Assembly: GCA_964627035.1 (NCBI GenBank)
Contig: CAZVKN010000055.1
Location: 1 to 14,285, forward strand
Origin: CAZVKN01 sp964627035
GTDB lineage: Bacteria > Electryoneota > AABM5-125-24 > Hatepunaeales > Hatepunaeaceae
Reading direction: 5' to 3'
Length of the DNA: 14,285 bases
The position numbers and the translations under genes were made by a program. Shown one piece after another: positions 1 to 7,178 of the stretch; position 1 is the stretch's first letter; every line of letters starts with the position of its first letter. Below the pieces are notes generated by a model. That model saw only the letters and a program-made list of their open reading frames with translations. It made no database searches and was not told the origin of the DNA.

Positions 1-67
1 TATGTTGTATAGAGATAAAAGTTCCTTGTTTCTATAGGTGTGAATAAGAAAGGGTTGTGTTGGTTCG

Positions 68-156
68 GTGAACAGATTAACCACCAAGACACCAAGGCAC
101 CAAGAAAACCAAAAAAAATCTTTTCTTCTTGGTGCCTTTGTGTCTTGGTGGTTCAC
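68..156. repeat. Large imperfect palindrome (CCACCAAGACACCAAGG family)
   Basis: The 26-bp arm at 81-106 is repeated in inverted orientation at 126-151 with one mismatch (CACCAAGG against CACAAAGG). The outer ends GTGAAC (68-73) and GTTCAC (151-156) also pair. The A-rich centre (107-125) would be the loop. The element ends 16 bp before the ATG of the cytochrome gene, so a hairpin in the mRNA would sit next to its ribosome binding region. A diverged copy lies at 9403-9458, which makes this a dispersed repeat and not a gene-specific regulator. Translating it would add 35 unconvincing residues to the cytochrome, so I leave it out of the gene. Confidence 0.85.
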
Positions 157-172
157 AATAAATGAGAACACA

Positions 173-1624
173 ATGAAGATTTCACTATACATATTACTAC
201 TATTCCTATTCACTAACTCTCTTTTTGCCAATGAGCTTAACGCCACACTAACGTTATCACAACCTGACGGCAATTATTTCGATCCGGGTGACAGCGTCAT
301 TGCAACTCTTACTCTGACTGATGCTGATGGTGAAGCACTACGTATAGACAATCCGCGAGGTACGCGCATTGTAACGGTTGAACTGTGGGTATCGGGACCT
401 CGTCAGGATTACAATCTGATTGATCCGTATGAAGCTTATGCGATTCTGGATCAGCGCGGATTCCATGATGATGTCGGATTTGATGCGGAAACCGGAGAGA
501 TAGCAATTGCAATCCCCGATGACCTTGAGATGACTGGCAGTTACACAGTGCTGTTCAAAGTTCTGCGGCGATGGAACGGTGAAATTCATTCTCAATTTCC
601 TGCGGTGGACTTTTTGGTGGGACAACCTGATCCGACTCGCACCGAATCATTCCGTTATTTAACCTGCAACGGTCAAGGCTGCCACGATGACGGATTCCGC
701 GATCACGGCACACACGCTTCCATTGATCTGAATGAGTGTATCATTTGTCACACTCACGATCACGACCTGCCGTGGGACGGTTTTATCCATACGCTGCGCT
801 GTCATGAAGAAGACGGTGAAGAATACTTTGATGCCACCGCTACCTGCCATCTGTGTCATCTCGCTAATGCAGGCATTGATCACTACACCAACACTGCATG
901 TTTCTCGTGTCATGATATAGATGATGCTCCACTCCATGACGGTTACAGTGAAGCGGAATGTGAGGCGTGCCATGAAGAGGAGGAACAGGATGTGTATGAG
1001 ACGCATGAGGAGTTCCGACCGACATCTCCGGAAGATTTCTTCCTGATCAAGCCTGATGACAGAACAATTATCAGTCAATTTCCGGTGAGACTTTGGTGGT
1101 CTCCTTCCCGTGACATTGATCCGGACGATTTCTTAATCTATGAGCTGGAACTGGCGACCGATCCAGACTTTGAGAACGTGACCACATTTGAGCTTGGTGA
1201 CACCACCTATTTCGAGTTGTCTGATCTTGATGTTGATACAGATTATTGGTGGCGCGTAAAAGCAGTTGACCTTAACACAGATGGAACCTATTCAACCCGA
1301 ACACGCAGGTTCAGGAACATTGTCAACCGTGCAGATTCTCCTGTGAACAGTTTACCGACAGAATTTTCAATATCCACACCGTACCCAAACCCGTTCAACT
1401 CAACTGTTAATATCGGTCTGTATCTGTCAGAACCGAATGATATTAGCGTATCTGTGCACGATTTGACCGGACGAGAGGTTTACAGAATTGATTCAGGTAG
1501 ATATGAAGCAGGATTCCATCCGTTTTCCTGGAATGCAAAAGGGATGCCGAACGGGATTTATCTGATTCGGAGTGAAGCTAACGGTGAGTTTGTCGCTATG
1601 CGGAAGGTGATTTTACTGAAGTGA
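173..1624 (+). CDS. Secreted multihaem cytochrome c with FN3-like and type IX-type sorting domains
   Basis: Predicted exported electron-transfer protein of 483 residues. Residues 1-19 form a signal peptide (MKISLYILLLFLFTNSLFA). A beta-rich domain follows (about 22-150). The haem region holds four canonical CxxCH sites at C189, C225, C243 and C263, one longer Cx4CH site at C165 (CNGQGCH), and a lone CH at C210-H211 that lacks the first cysteine. A fibronectin-III-like domain covers about 292-385, with the typical YWWRVKAVD strand. A sorting domain covers 395-483 (YPNPFNS, DLTGR, NGIYLIR). Haem would be attached in the periplasm before export across the outer membrane. I chose the ATG at 173 because it begins the signal peptide; the frame is open upstream from a GTG at 68, but that part is repeat. 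The ribosome binding site is weak. The redox partner is unknown, and extracellular electron transfer is only a possibility. Confidence 0.85.
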   Translation: MKISLYILLLFLFTNSLFANELNATLTLSQPDGNYFDPGDSVIATLTLTDADGEALRIDNPRGTRIVTVELWVSGPRQDYNLIDPYEAYAILDQRGFHDDVGFDAETGEIAIAIPDDLEMTGSYTVLFKVLRRWNGEIHSQFPAVDFLVGQPDPTRTESFRYLTCNGQGCHDDGFRDHGTHASIDLNECIICHTHDHDLPWDGFIHTLRCHEEDGEEYFDATATCHLCHLANAGIDHYTNTACFSCHDIDDAPLHDGYSEAECEACHEEEEQDVYETHEEFRPTSPEDFFLIKPDDRTIISQFPVRLWWSPSRDIDPDDFLIYELELATDPDFENVTTFELGDTTYFELSDLDVDTDYWWRVKAVDLNTDGTYSTRTRRFRNIVNRADSPVNSLPTEFSISTPYPNPFNSTVNIGLYLSEPNDISVSVHDLTGREVYRIDSGRYEAGFHPFSWNAKGMPNGIYLIRSEANGEFVAMRKVILLK

Positions 1625-1712
1625 TTATGTAATTTAGTAATTTGTGATTGAGGAAGAAATTGTGCCTGGGGTTTTACGTTTCGGGTGTTTCATTATATAA
1701 GGACACAACGTT

Positions 1713-2060
1713 ATGGCAATTATAGCAATACTAATCGCACTCCTGATTACAACAGCAATCCTGTGGGCAATCATCTACTTCGTCACCGGAGAATCCGGAC
1801 GTGACTGGAAGGAGTTGTTTGTGTGGGCTGTGGTAATCACTCTTATCGGAGCACTCGATAACGTGATGCAGCTTGTCTCACAAGCACCAGGCTTTATATT
1901 ATTGATGAAGCTTGTGGCTGCATCAATTGTAGCTGTGCTTCTATATACACTGCTGACGATGCGACTCGGAATTATTATTGTCCGTCATAAAATAGCCATT
2001 GTCTCCCTGTTTGTTGGATTGAAAGTTATTGGTATTTTATTGAGGCACTCATGGAACTGA
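1713..2060 (+). CDS. Small polytopic membrane protein of unknown function
   Basis: The 115-residue product is mostly hydrophobic, with about four transmembrane segments (roughly residues 3-23, 34-56, 61-84 and 90-110) joined by short loops. The most polar loop is GESGRDWKE, near residues 26-34. I recognise no family. AAGGA at 1699-1703 is a plausible ribosome binding site for the ATG. Its last 10 bases overlap the start of the radical SAM gene in another frame, so the two are probably translated together. It may be the membrane partner, transporter or substrate-side component of that enzyme, but the sequence gives no direct proof. Confidence 0.7.
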   Translation: MAIIAILIALLITTAILWAIIYFVTGESGRDWKELFVWAVVITLIGALDNVMQLVSQAPGFILLMKLVAASIVAVLLYTLLTMRLGIIIVRHKIAIVSLFVGLKVIGILLRHSWN

Positions 2061-2950
2061 AAGAGATTCATCTGCTTCTGACGTATCGCTGCACATACGA
2101 ATGTGATCACTGTTTTGTCTGGTCTTCTCCGAATGCGAATGGAACGATGAAACTGGCACAGGTCAAACGTTATATTGATCAGGCAGCAAAATTCGACTCG
2201 ATCAACAAGATCTACCTCGAAGGTGGTGAGCCGTTCATGTACTATCCCATCATGCTTGAATCTGCCAAATATGTACGAAAGCAGGGATTGGAGGTCGGAG
2301 TCGTCAGCAACGGATATTACGGGACTTCGGTCGAGGATGCTGTTGAATGGCTCAAACCGTTCAAGGAACTGATCGCTCCACCACTGTTCATCAGTGATGA
2401 CGGTTACCACAGCAGTGACAGTGAAGAACGAACCCCCGCCGATTACGCGGTCGCAGCAGCAGAGCATCTCGGCATGAATGCAGCAACGATATGTATAGAT
2501 CCACCTTCTGTAATTGAGGATGAGAGGAATCCGGGTGAAGCAATTGTCGGAGGTGGAGTCAGGTTCAGGGGTCGTGCTGTTGAGAAAGTGGGTAGTGACG
2601 AGCTACTTAAACAGAGCTGGGACAGCTTTACATCCTGCCCGGATGAAGACTTTGACAAGATTGGCAGGCTGCATCTCGATGCTAATGGCAATCTGTATCC
2701 CTGTCAGGGTGTGGTTGTAGGGAACATGGAGAGCAACAGCTTGGCTGAAATCGTTGAGCAGTACGATCCACAGGCACATCCAATCATTGCACCGATCTGT
2801 TCGGGTGGTCCGGCTGAATTGGTCAGAAAGTACAACTTACCTCTGAAGGATCAATATGTGGATGCCTGTCATCTCTGCTATCTGGCGAGGAAGATGCTGC
2901 GCAGTCAATATCCGGAACATCTTGCACCTCCGCAGGTTTATGGGGAGTAG
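2051..2950 (+). CDS. Radical SAM enzyme with C-terminal auxiliary cysteines (SPASM/twitch-like)
   Basis: The 299-residue enzyme carries the radical SAM cluster motif CTYECDHC (C14, C18, C21), which binds the 4Fe-4S cluster that cleaves S-adenosylmethionine. The SAM-binding GGEP motif is at residues 58-61. The C-terminal part holds further cysteines: C196 (TSCPDED), C218 (LYPCQG), C250 (PICSGGP), and C273 and C276 (ACHLC). The NGNLYPCQG segment followed by GN resembles SPASM/twitch proteins, which use extra Fe-S clusters, often to modify peptides. No substrate can be named and no obvious precursor peptide gene is adjacent. GAGG at 2042-2045 supports the ATG at 2051, which lies inside the end of the membrane protein gene. 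The family is clear from its motifs; the reaction is unknown. Confidence 0.88.
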   Translation: MELKEIHLLLTYRCTYECDHCFVWSSPNANGTMKLAQVKRYIDQAAKFDSINKIYLEGGEPFMYYPIMLESAKYVRKQGLEVGVVSNGYYGTSVEDAVEWLKPFKELIAPPLFISDDGYHSSDSEERTPADYAVAAAEHLGMNAATICIDPPSVIEDERNPGEAIVGGGVRFRGRAVEKVGSDELLKQSWDSFTSCPDEDFDKIGRLHLDANGNLYPCQGVVVGNMESNSLAEIVEQYDPQAHPIIAPICSGGPAELVRKYNLPLKDQYVDACHLCYLARKMLRSQYPEHLAPPQVYGE

Positions 2951-2959
2951 GATTCACAA

Positions 2960-2975
2960 CGGATGAAACAGATTT
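2960..2975. repeat. Short dispersed repeat, CGGATGAARCAGATTT
   Basis: This 16-base word recurs in inverted orientation at 7059-7074 with one change (CGGATGAAACAGATTT against CGGATGAAGCAGATTT). Both copies lie just after a gene end, in intergenic DNA. The match is short and could be chance, but the position fits the repeat-rich character of the gaps here. Confidence 0.35.
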
Positions 2976-3078
2976 AACGGATTGTGCAGTATTAAATAGA
3001 AATGTCACTGCTCCCCTGATAAAATATTACAGGATAAATGATAGAATCATTATCGGGTGACAACATAGGAATAATAAA

Positions 3079-6066
3079 ATGAAATGGATTAGAGTGTTCA
3101 ATCTGGTGATTATTCTTTTGCTTACTGCTCTGTCTTTGAGCTCGTCTGCAAAAGAGCTGATACTTGAACTTGAGCCAAGCTGGATGACGGATGATAGTAT
3201 GGCATCTGACAAATGGCTTCAGCAGATTTCACCGAGACGTGACGGTGAGCCCTCCATTAAGGTTGAACGGCTGAGGATTCCAACCTCTGCACTCGATCAT
3301 CCCCTGTTTCGCAACATATTCCGCGTGACGATCCCTGATGATCAGCGTGTCGGTGACTGGCAAAACAGGCTCGATGCTACCTCAGGCGTGATGTGGGTTG
3401 AGACGGCGCCGATTCGATATACTTGCGAAATACCGCACGAAGATGGAAAAACCGACGGGTGGCATGGTCTACTTGTTGACCATGTTTCCTTACATAAAGA
3501 AACACGGGCAACGAGTAACCCGTGCCACACAGAAGACTGGATTCCCGCCTTCGCGGGAATGACAGATAGAGCGGGAATGACAGATAGAGCGGGAATGACA
3601 AAGTTGGCGAGAATGACAAAGGATGCAGGAGGTGCAAATGGAGATCCTCGCCGTGACGCACCACCTAATGATCCCTACTTCCCGCTGCAGTGGTCGCTGG
3701 ATAAGATTGATGCCGTTCCTGCGTGGGACATCACAAGAGGTGATACAGGTGTGGTGATCGCAGTGATTGATGTCGGCACAGACATCAGTCATGGAGACCT
3801 GAGAACACAGCGATGGATCAATTGGATTGAGCGGAACGGTGAAGCAGGTGTGGACGATGACGGAAACGGATTTACAGACGACATTCACGGTTGGGACTTT
3901 TTCGAGAATGACAGTGATCCGAGCCCCAATAACAACGACTCACACGGATCTCATGTCGCCGGAATAGCGTGTGCAGCAGTGGACAACAGTTACGGCATTG
4001 CGGGGGTAGGATGGAATTGCAAATTGATGGCGGTTCGTGCAGGAATCGGCAGAAGCATCACCAACGGCTACGAAGGATTGATCTACGCCGCCGCATCGGG
4101 TGCTGACATTATCAACATATCGTGGGGAAGCGGAACACCTTCCAATATCGAACGGATCAGCAGTGAATACGCTACAGAACAGGGATCGCTGATTTTCGCT
4201 GCTGCTGGGAATAACCGCGACAGCAGTTACCACTACCCCGGAGCATACGATCAGGTGGTGGCGGTTGCATCAACCGGAGCGGGTGACATCTTCTCCCGTG
4301 AATTCAGCAGTTTCGGTAGTTGGGTGGGGCTGTGTGCACCTGGTGCTGACATATTGTCGCTGCGACCTCAGGGATTTATGGTTGAGTCGGGAACGTCAAT
4401 GTCCACACCGCTTGCTGCAGGTGCTGCAGGTTTGGTCAAGTCGTTCCACCCCGATTGGAATCCACAGCAGATCATGCTGCAGCTCACCATGTCTGCTGAC
4501 CCGGTTGATCACATCAATCCCGACTTCGCCGGAAAACTCGGGAGCGGGAGGCTGAATCTGTTCCGGGCGTTGAGTGAAGAACATTCGGGCTTTGAACTGA
4601 TCAATGTTGAGTTTGATGACAGCATCATGGGCGACGGAGACGGGATCATAGAATCCGCCGAGCATGTTGAGATAATTGTGACGCTTGAAAATGTGCTGAC
4701 TCAATCTGTAAACATTACCGCCCGATTAGTCATATCCGACAGCTATGTTCATGTGACGGAGGGCGAGTTTGATTTCGGTGAAATCACATCAGGTGAGCAA
4801 GCAGACAATTCAGCTGAGCCGTTCCAAATTACCGTATCGCGCAGAACACCAGGCAATCGTTCCATCACCGGCTATCTGAATCTTTCCACTGATGCAGGAT
4901 TACTTCAGTCAATTCCGATCAGATTGTCTGTCAATCCCACATATAACGACCACAATAACGGCGAGGTTGTGTTCACATTGACGAATTTCGGAGCGCTCGG
5001 TTACTATGACTATTCATCGGGAAGCGGTATCGGAAGCGGCTTTATTTACCGACCATCCGGGCTTTCCTCGCTGTTTCACGGTTCGCTGATGGTGGCTGCG
5101 CCACCGGATCAGGTGTCGGACTGTGCATTTGGAGATGATCAAAGTGATCGTTTCGATTTCTATGCACTTCAAACGGGAATGCCGATTACGACTGATGAAG
5201 ACGGGGTGCAGAATGGTGTGACCGTTTATGAGGACGGTCAGGCTGAGCGACCACTGGACATTGTCGTTACACAAGAGAGCTACAGCTACCCCAGTCCACC
5301 GGACGATGACTATGTAATCATCAGCTACACGATACTCAACGAAGGGGCTGACAAGGACAGCCTGTACGTCGGGCTGTATCTCGACTGGGACATCATCGAA
5401 TCGTCGCGCAATTGCTGCTTCTGGAACGAGGATGAGGCTTACGGATGGATGGAACACAGCAGCGGATCGTGGCAGGTTTACGGTGCGGCGGTTTTAGATC
5501 ACCAAACCTCATTTCATGTTACAGTTGACAATCGTGACATCCATTTCAGGAACGGTACAACCTGGCACGACACTACTAAAATGAATTTTATTCTTACCGA
5601 ATTTGAACAGGCGAACGGGGAGGAAGCCATTGACTGGTCACAGTTGATAGGAGTCGGTCCTTACAGCGTTGATAGTGGTGACACAATTCGTGTGACGTTT
5701 GCTTTGCTGGCGGGGAATAATGTGGACGATCTAACTGCAAACGTAAGAGCTGCACGGAGCATGTGGATCGGTGAACAAGCCGGTTTAACGGGAGAGATTC
5801 CAAACCGATTGGAGCTATTGGGATCATACCCATCTCCGTTTAACGGGTCACTAATGGTCAACTGTCGAACCGATCTGACAGGTTTAGTGAGCTGGTCACT
5901 TGTTGATCTGACCGGTAGATCAGTGTTGTCAGATCAAGTGATGTCTGTTCAAGCCGGTAGATTCAGTATCAGGCTGAATGATCCAAATCTCCCGTCAGGT
6001 CAGTATATATTTACAATCAAACAGAACGGGCAGAGGATCTCCACGCCTGTGACGCTGCTGCGATGA
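3079..6066 (+). CDS. Secreted subtilisin-like serine protease (S8) with type IX-type sorting domain
   Basis: The 995-residue extracellular protease begins with a signal peptide (about 1-23), then a propeptide-like region to about residue 115. The catalytic domain starts near NDPYFPLQWSLDKI. The S8 triad is visible: D231 in AVIDVGTD, H289 in DSHGSHVAG and S440 in SGTSMSTP, with oxyanion-hole N378 in AAAGNN. A beta domain with an acidic DGDG stretch follows (about 503-615), then a large beta-rich domain (about 620-880). The sorting domain is at 909-995 (YPSPFNG, DLTGR, SGQYIF). The oddity is residues 127-185 between propeptide and catalytic domain, which are encoded by dispersed repeats inserted in frame. 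TAGGA at 3066-3070 supports the start. The final ATGA overlaps the next gene. Active protease is very likely; the target protein is unknown. Confidence 0.92.
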   Translation: MKWIRVFNLVIILLLTALSLSSSAKELILELEPSWMTDDSMASDKWLQQISPRRDGEPSIKVERLRIPTSALDHPLFRNIFRVTIPDDQRVGDWQNRLDATSGVMWVETAPIRYTCEIPHEDGKTDGWHGLLVDHVSLHKETRATSNPCHTEDWIPAFAGMTDRAGMTDRAGMTKLARMTKDAGGANGDPRRDAPPNDPYFPLQWSLDKIDAVPAWDITRGDTGVVIAVIDVGTDISHGDLRTQRWINWIERNGEAGVDDDGNGFTDDIHGWDFFENDSDPSPNNNDSHGSHVAGIACAAVDNSYGIAGVGWNCKLMAVRAGIGRSITNGYEGLIYAAASGADIINISWGSGTPSNIERISSEYATEQGSLIFAAAGNNRDSSYHYPGAYDQVVAVASTGAGDIFSREFSSFGSWVGLCAPGADILSLRPQGFMVESGTSMSTPLAAGAAGLVKSFHPDWNPQQIMLQLTMSADPVDHINPDFAGKLGSGRLNLFRALSEEHSGFELINVEFDDSIMGDGDGIIESAEHVEIIVTLENVLTQSVNITARLVISDSYVHVTEGEFDFGEITSGEQADNSAEPFQITVSRRTPGNRSITGYLNLSTDAGLLQSIPIRLSVNPTYNDHNNGEVVFTLTNFGALGYYDYSSGSGIGSGFIYRPSGLSSLFHGSLMVAAPPDQVSDCAFGDDQSDRFDFYALQTGMPITTDEDGVQNGVTVYEDGQAERPLDIVVTQESYSYPSPPDDDYVIISYTILNEGADKDSLYVGLYLDWDIIESSRNCCFWNEDEAYGWMEHSSGSWQVYGAAVLDHQTSFHVTVDNRDIHFRNGTTWHDTTKMNFILTEFEQANGEEAIDWSQLIGVGPYSVDSGDTIRVTFALLAGNNVDDLTANVRAARSMWIGEQAGLTGEIPNRLELLGSYPSPFNGSLMVNCRTDLTGLVSWSLVDLTGRSVLSDQVMSVQAGRFSIRLNDPNLPSGQYIFTIKQNGQRISTPVTLLR
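3459..3528. repeat. Two-hairpin palindromic element inside the protease gene
   Basis: This 70-bp element is an imperfect palindrome; its halves match at 27 of 35 positions when one is reverse complemented. Each half also folds alone: CATGGTC pairs with GACCATG on the left, and CACGGG with CCCGTG on the right. GTGGCATGG and CCGTGCCAC form the outer closing stem (one mismatch), and GTTTC/GAAAC flank the centre. It is read in frame as residues from about W128 to C151 of the protease. Differences between the halves preserve pairing within each half (CATGG/CCATG against CACGG/CCGTG), as expected if each hairpin matters. Confidence 0.8.
3534..3632. repeat. ATTCCC-N8-GGGAAT palindrome with 18-bp tandem expansion, in frame
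   Basis: The 20-bp palindrome at 3541-3560 reads ATTCCCGCCTTCGCGGGAAT, preceded by AGACTGG and followed by GACAGA. It fits the ATTCCC-N8-GGGAAT pattern known from Neisseria dRS3 repeats, and similar elements are widespread in bacterial genomes. Four 18-bp units follow, starting at 3561, 3579, 3597 and 3615. The first two are identical (GACAGATAGAGCGGGAAT) and the later ones are diverged. Eighteen bases keep the frame, giving the protein repeats MTDRAG, MTDRAG, MTKLAR and MTKDAG. Related intergenic copies lie at 9710-9737 and 9804-9830. Confidence 0.85.
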
Positions 6067-6953
6067 ATCCAATCCGACAAAAGATAGAATATGCGGCTCT
6101 CGCCATCTATGCATGGAAGATGCGGTGGCTGCCGTTGAGAGTGTCTCGTTGGTTTGCTAACCTGCTCGGGTTGTTCGTGGCGAAAGTGTTGAAGATCCGG
6201 CGTGAAGTTGCGCTTGACAACCTCAAGCATGCCTTTCCCGAAAAGAGTGATCGTGAGCGACAGCAAATTTATGTCCGCTGCTGGCAGCATTTTATGCGGG
6301 TCGGAGTCGAGATGGCTCGTATGCCGCGAATCGGCAGGAAGTTTGTGGATAGATGGATTGATCTGTCGTCCCGAGAAAGTGTGCTGGACAACCTTGACAA
6401 AGGGAAGGGTGTTCTCGTAGTGTCCGGTCATATCGGCAATTGGGAGTGGATCGGTTCCGGGATGACCACGCTCGGTTGGGATGTGACATTTGTAGTGACC
6501 ACCCAGAGCAACAAGCTTGTCGAGCAGTGGATGGATCTAATGCGAGAGTCTGCAAAGATTGAGATTGTGCACAAAAAGGATGCAGTGCGGGGTGTGCTGT
6601 CATCGCTGAAGCGCAATCGTTCGGTAGCTATCATGTGTGATCAAGATGCTGGTGACGCAGGCGTTTTTGTGCCGTTTTTTAATAAAGAAGCATCAACACC
6701 ACGCGGTCCGGCACTGTTTCACCTCAAGACAGGTACTCCTGTGGTGTTCGGGGCGGCACCTTGCGATGAGTCCGGTGTGTATCGCATCGTTTTCGAGCGG
6801 ATGGAGTTTCCTGAGCTGACTGGAAACCGCGATCAGGACATCGAGATAATCATGCGTCGCATCAGCGAGCGACTCGAGCAGGAAATCCGCAAATATCCCG
6901 AGCAGTGGCTGTGGATGCATCGGAGGTGGAAGAGTGAGAAAGTAAGAAAGTAA
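6063..6953 (+). CDS. Lysophospholipid acyltransferase, LpxL/HtrB lipid A type
   Basis: This 296-residue protein matches the family that adds a secondary acyl chain to lipid A precursors at the inner membrane. The HX4E catalytic motif is H123-IGNW-E128 in VVSGHIGNWEW. Other family signs are the N-terminal REVALDNLKHAFPEKS segment, the CDQDAG...VPFFNKEASTPRG block with FHLKTGTPVV after it, and a WLWMHRRWKS-type C-terminus. The length is normal for the family. The ATG overlaps the protease stop codon as ATGA with no evident ribosome binding site, so translation is probably coupled, although no functional link to a secreted protease is apparent. The last residues (SEKVRK) are encoded by an A/G-rich repeat that has reached the gene end. 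The acyl donor and exact acceptor cannot be told. Confidence 0.88.
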   Translation: MNPIRQKIEYAALAIYAWKMRWLPLRVSRWFANLLGLFVAKVLKIRREVALDNLKHAFPEKSDRERQQIYVRCWQHFMRVGVEMARMPRIGRKFVDRWIDLSSRESVLDNLDKGKGVLVVSGHIGNWEWIGSGMTTLGWDVTFVVTTQSNKLVEQWMDLMRESAKIEIVHKKDAVRGVLSSLKRNRSVAIMCDQDAGDAGVFVPFFNKEASTPRGPALFHLKTGTPVVFGAAPCDESGVYRIVFERMEFPELTGNRDQDIEIIMRRISERLEQEIRKYPEQWLWMHRRWKSEKVRK

Positions 6954-6979
6954 GAAGGTGAGAAAGGGAGAGCATGGGC
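6934..6979. repeat. A/G-rich dispersed repeat overlapping a stop codon
   Basis: The stretch starts GTGAGAAAGTAAGAAAGTAA, continues AGAAGGTGAGAAAGGGAGAG and ends near GCATGGG. It has a loose 8-base periodicity (AGTAAGAA) and supplies the last codons and stop of the acyltransferase gene. A related copy at 11738-11773 overlaps the stop of another, unrelated gene and lacks one short unit. Confidence 0.65.
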
Positions 6980-7058
6980 ATTCCTGTCCATTCGGATTGA
7001 AGTTTAGAATTCATGCTTCAGCGTGTCTTATTCCAACCTGAAGGCTGAACTCTGAACA

Positions 7059-7074
7059 AAATCTGCTTCATCCG
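7059..7074. repeat. Inverted copy of the CGGATGAARCAGATTT repeat
   Basis: It matches the reverse complement of 2960-2975 at 15 of 16 positions. It lies in the 225-bp gap before the beta-propeller gene. Apart from this and the A/G repeat, I see nothing definite in that gap. Confidence 0.35.
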
Positions 7075-7178
7075 CTGCATCTGCTGAGAATTCGCTCTCT
7101 TGTAATTGTACTGTTTCCTGTTTATTTTACAGTTAGATGAAATTCGTTATGCATACGAATTGCTTTGAGGAGATTATC

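Noticed and set aside
68..172. Upstream extension of the cytochrome gene to a GTG at 68
   Set aside because: The added 35 residues are the translated palindromic repeat and would bury the signal peptide; the ATG at 173 begins a normal signal sequence.
2051..2950. Assignment to a specific radical SAM pathway (for example a bacteriocin maturase)
   Set aside because: Only cluster and auxiliary cysteine motifs are visible; there is no precursor peptide or pathway gene nearby.
3561..3632. Possible CRISPR-like array from the 18-bp units
   Set aside because: The units are directly tandem with no spacers and lie in frame in a gene.
3377..3888. Minus-strand open frames opposite the protease gene
   Set aside because: They are shadows of the protease reading frame and the repeat (CHSREGG peptides); the + frame has the complete S8 triad.
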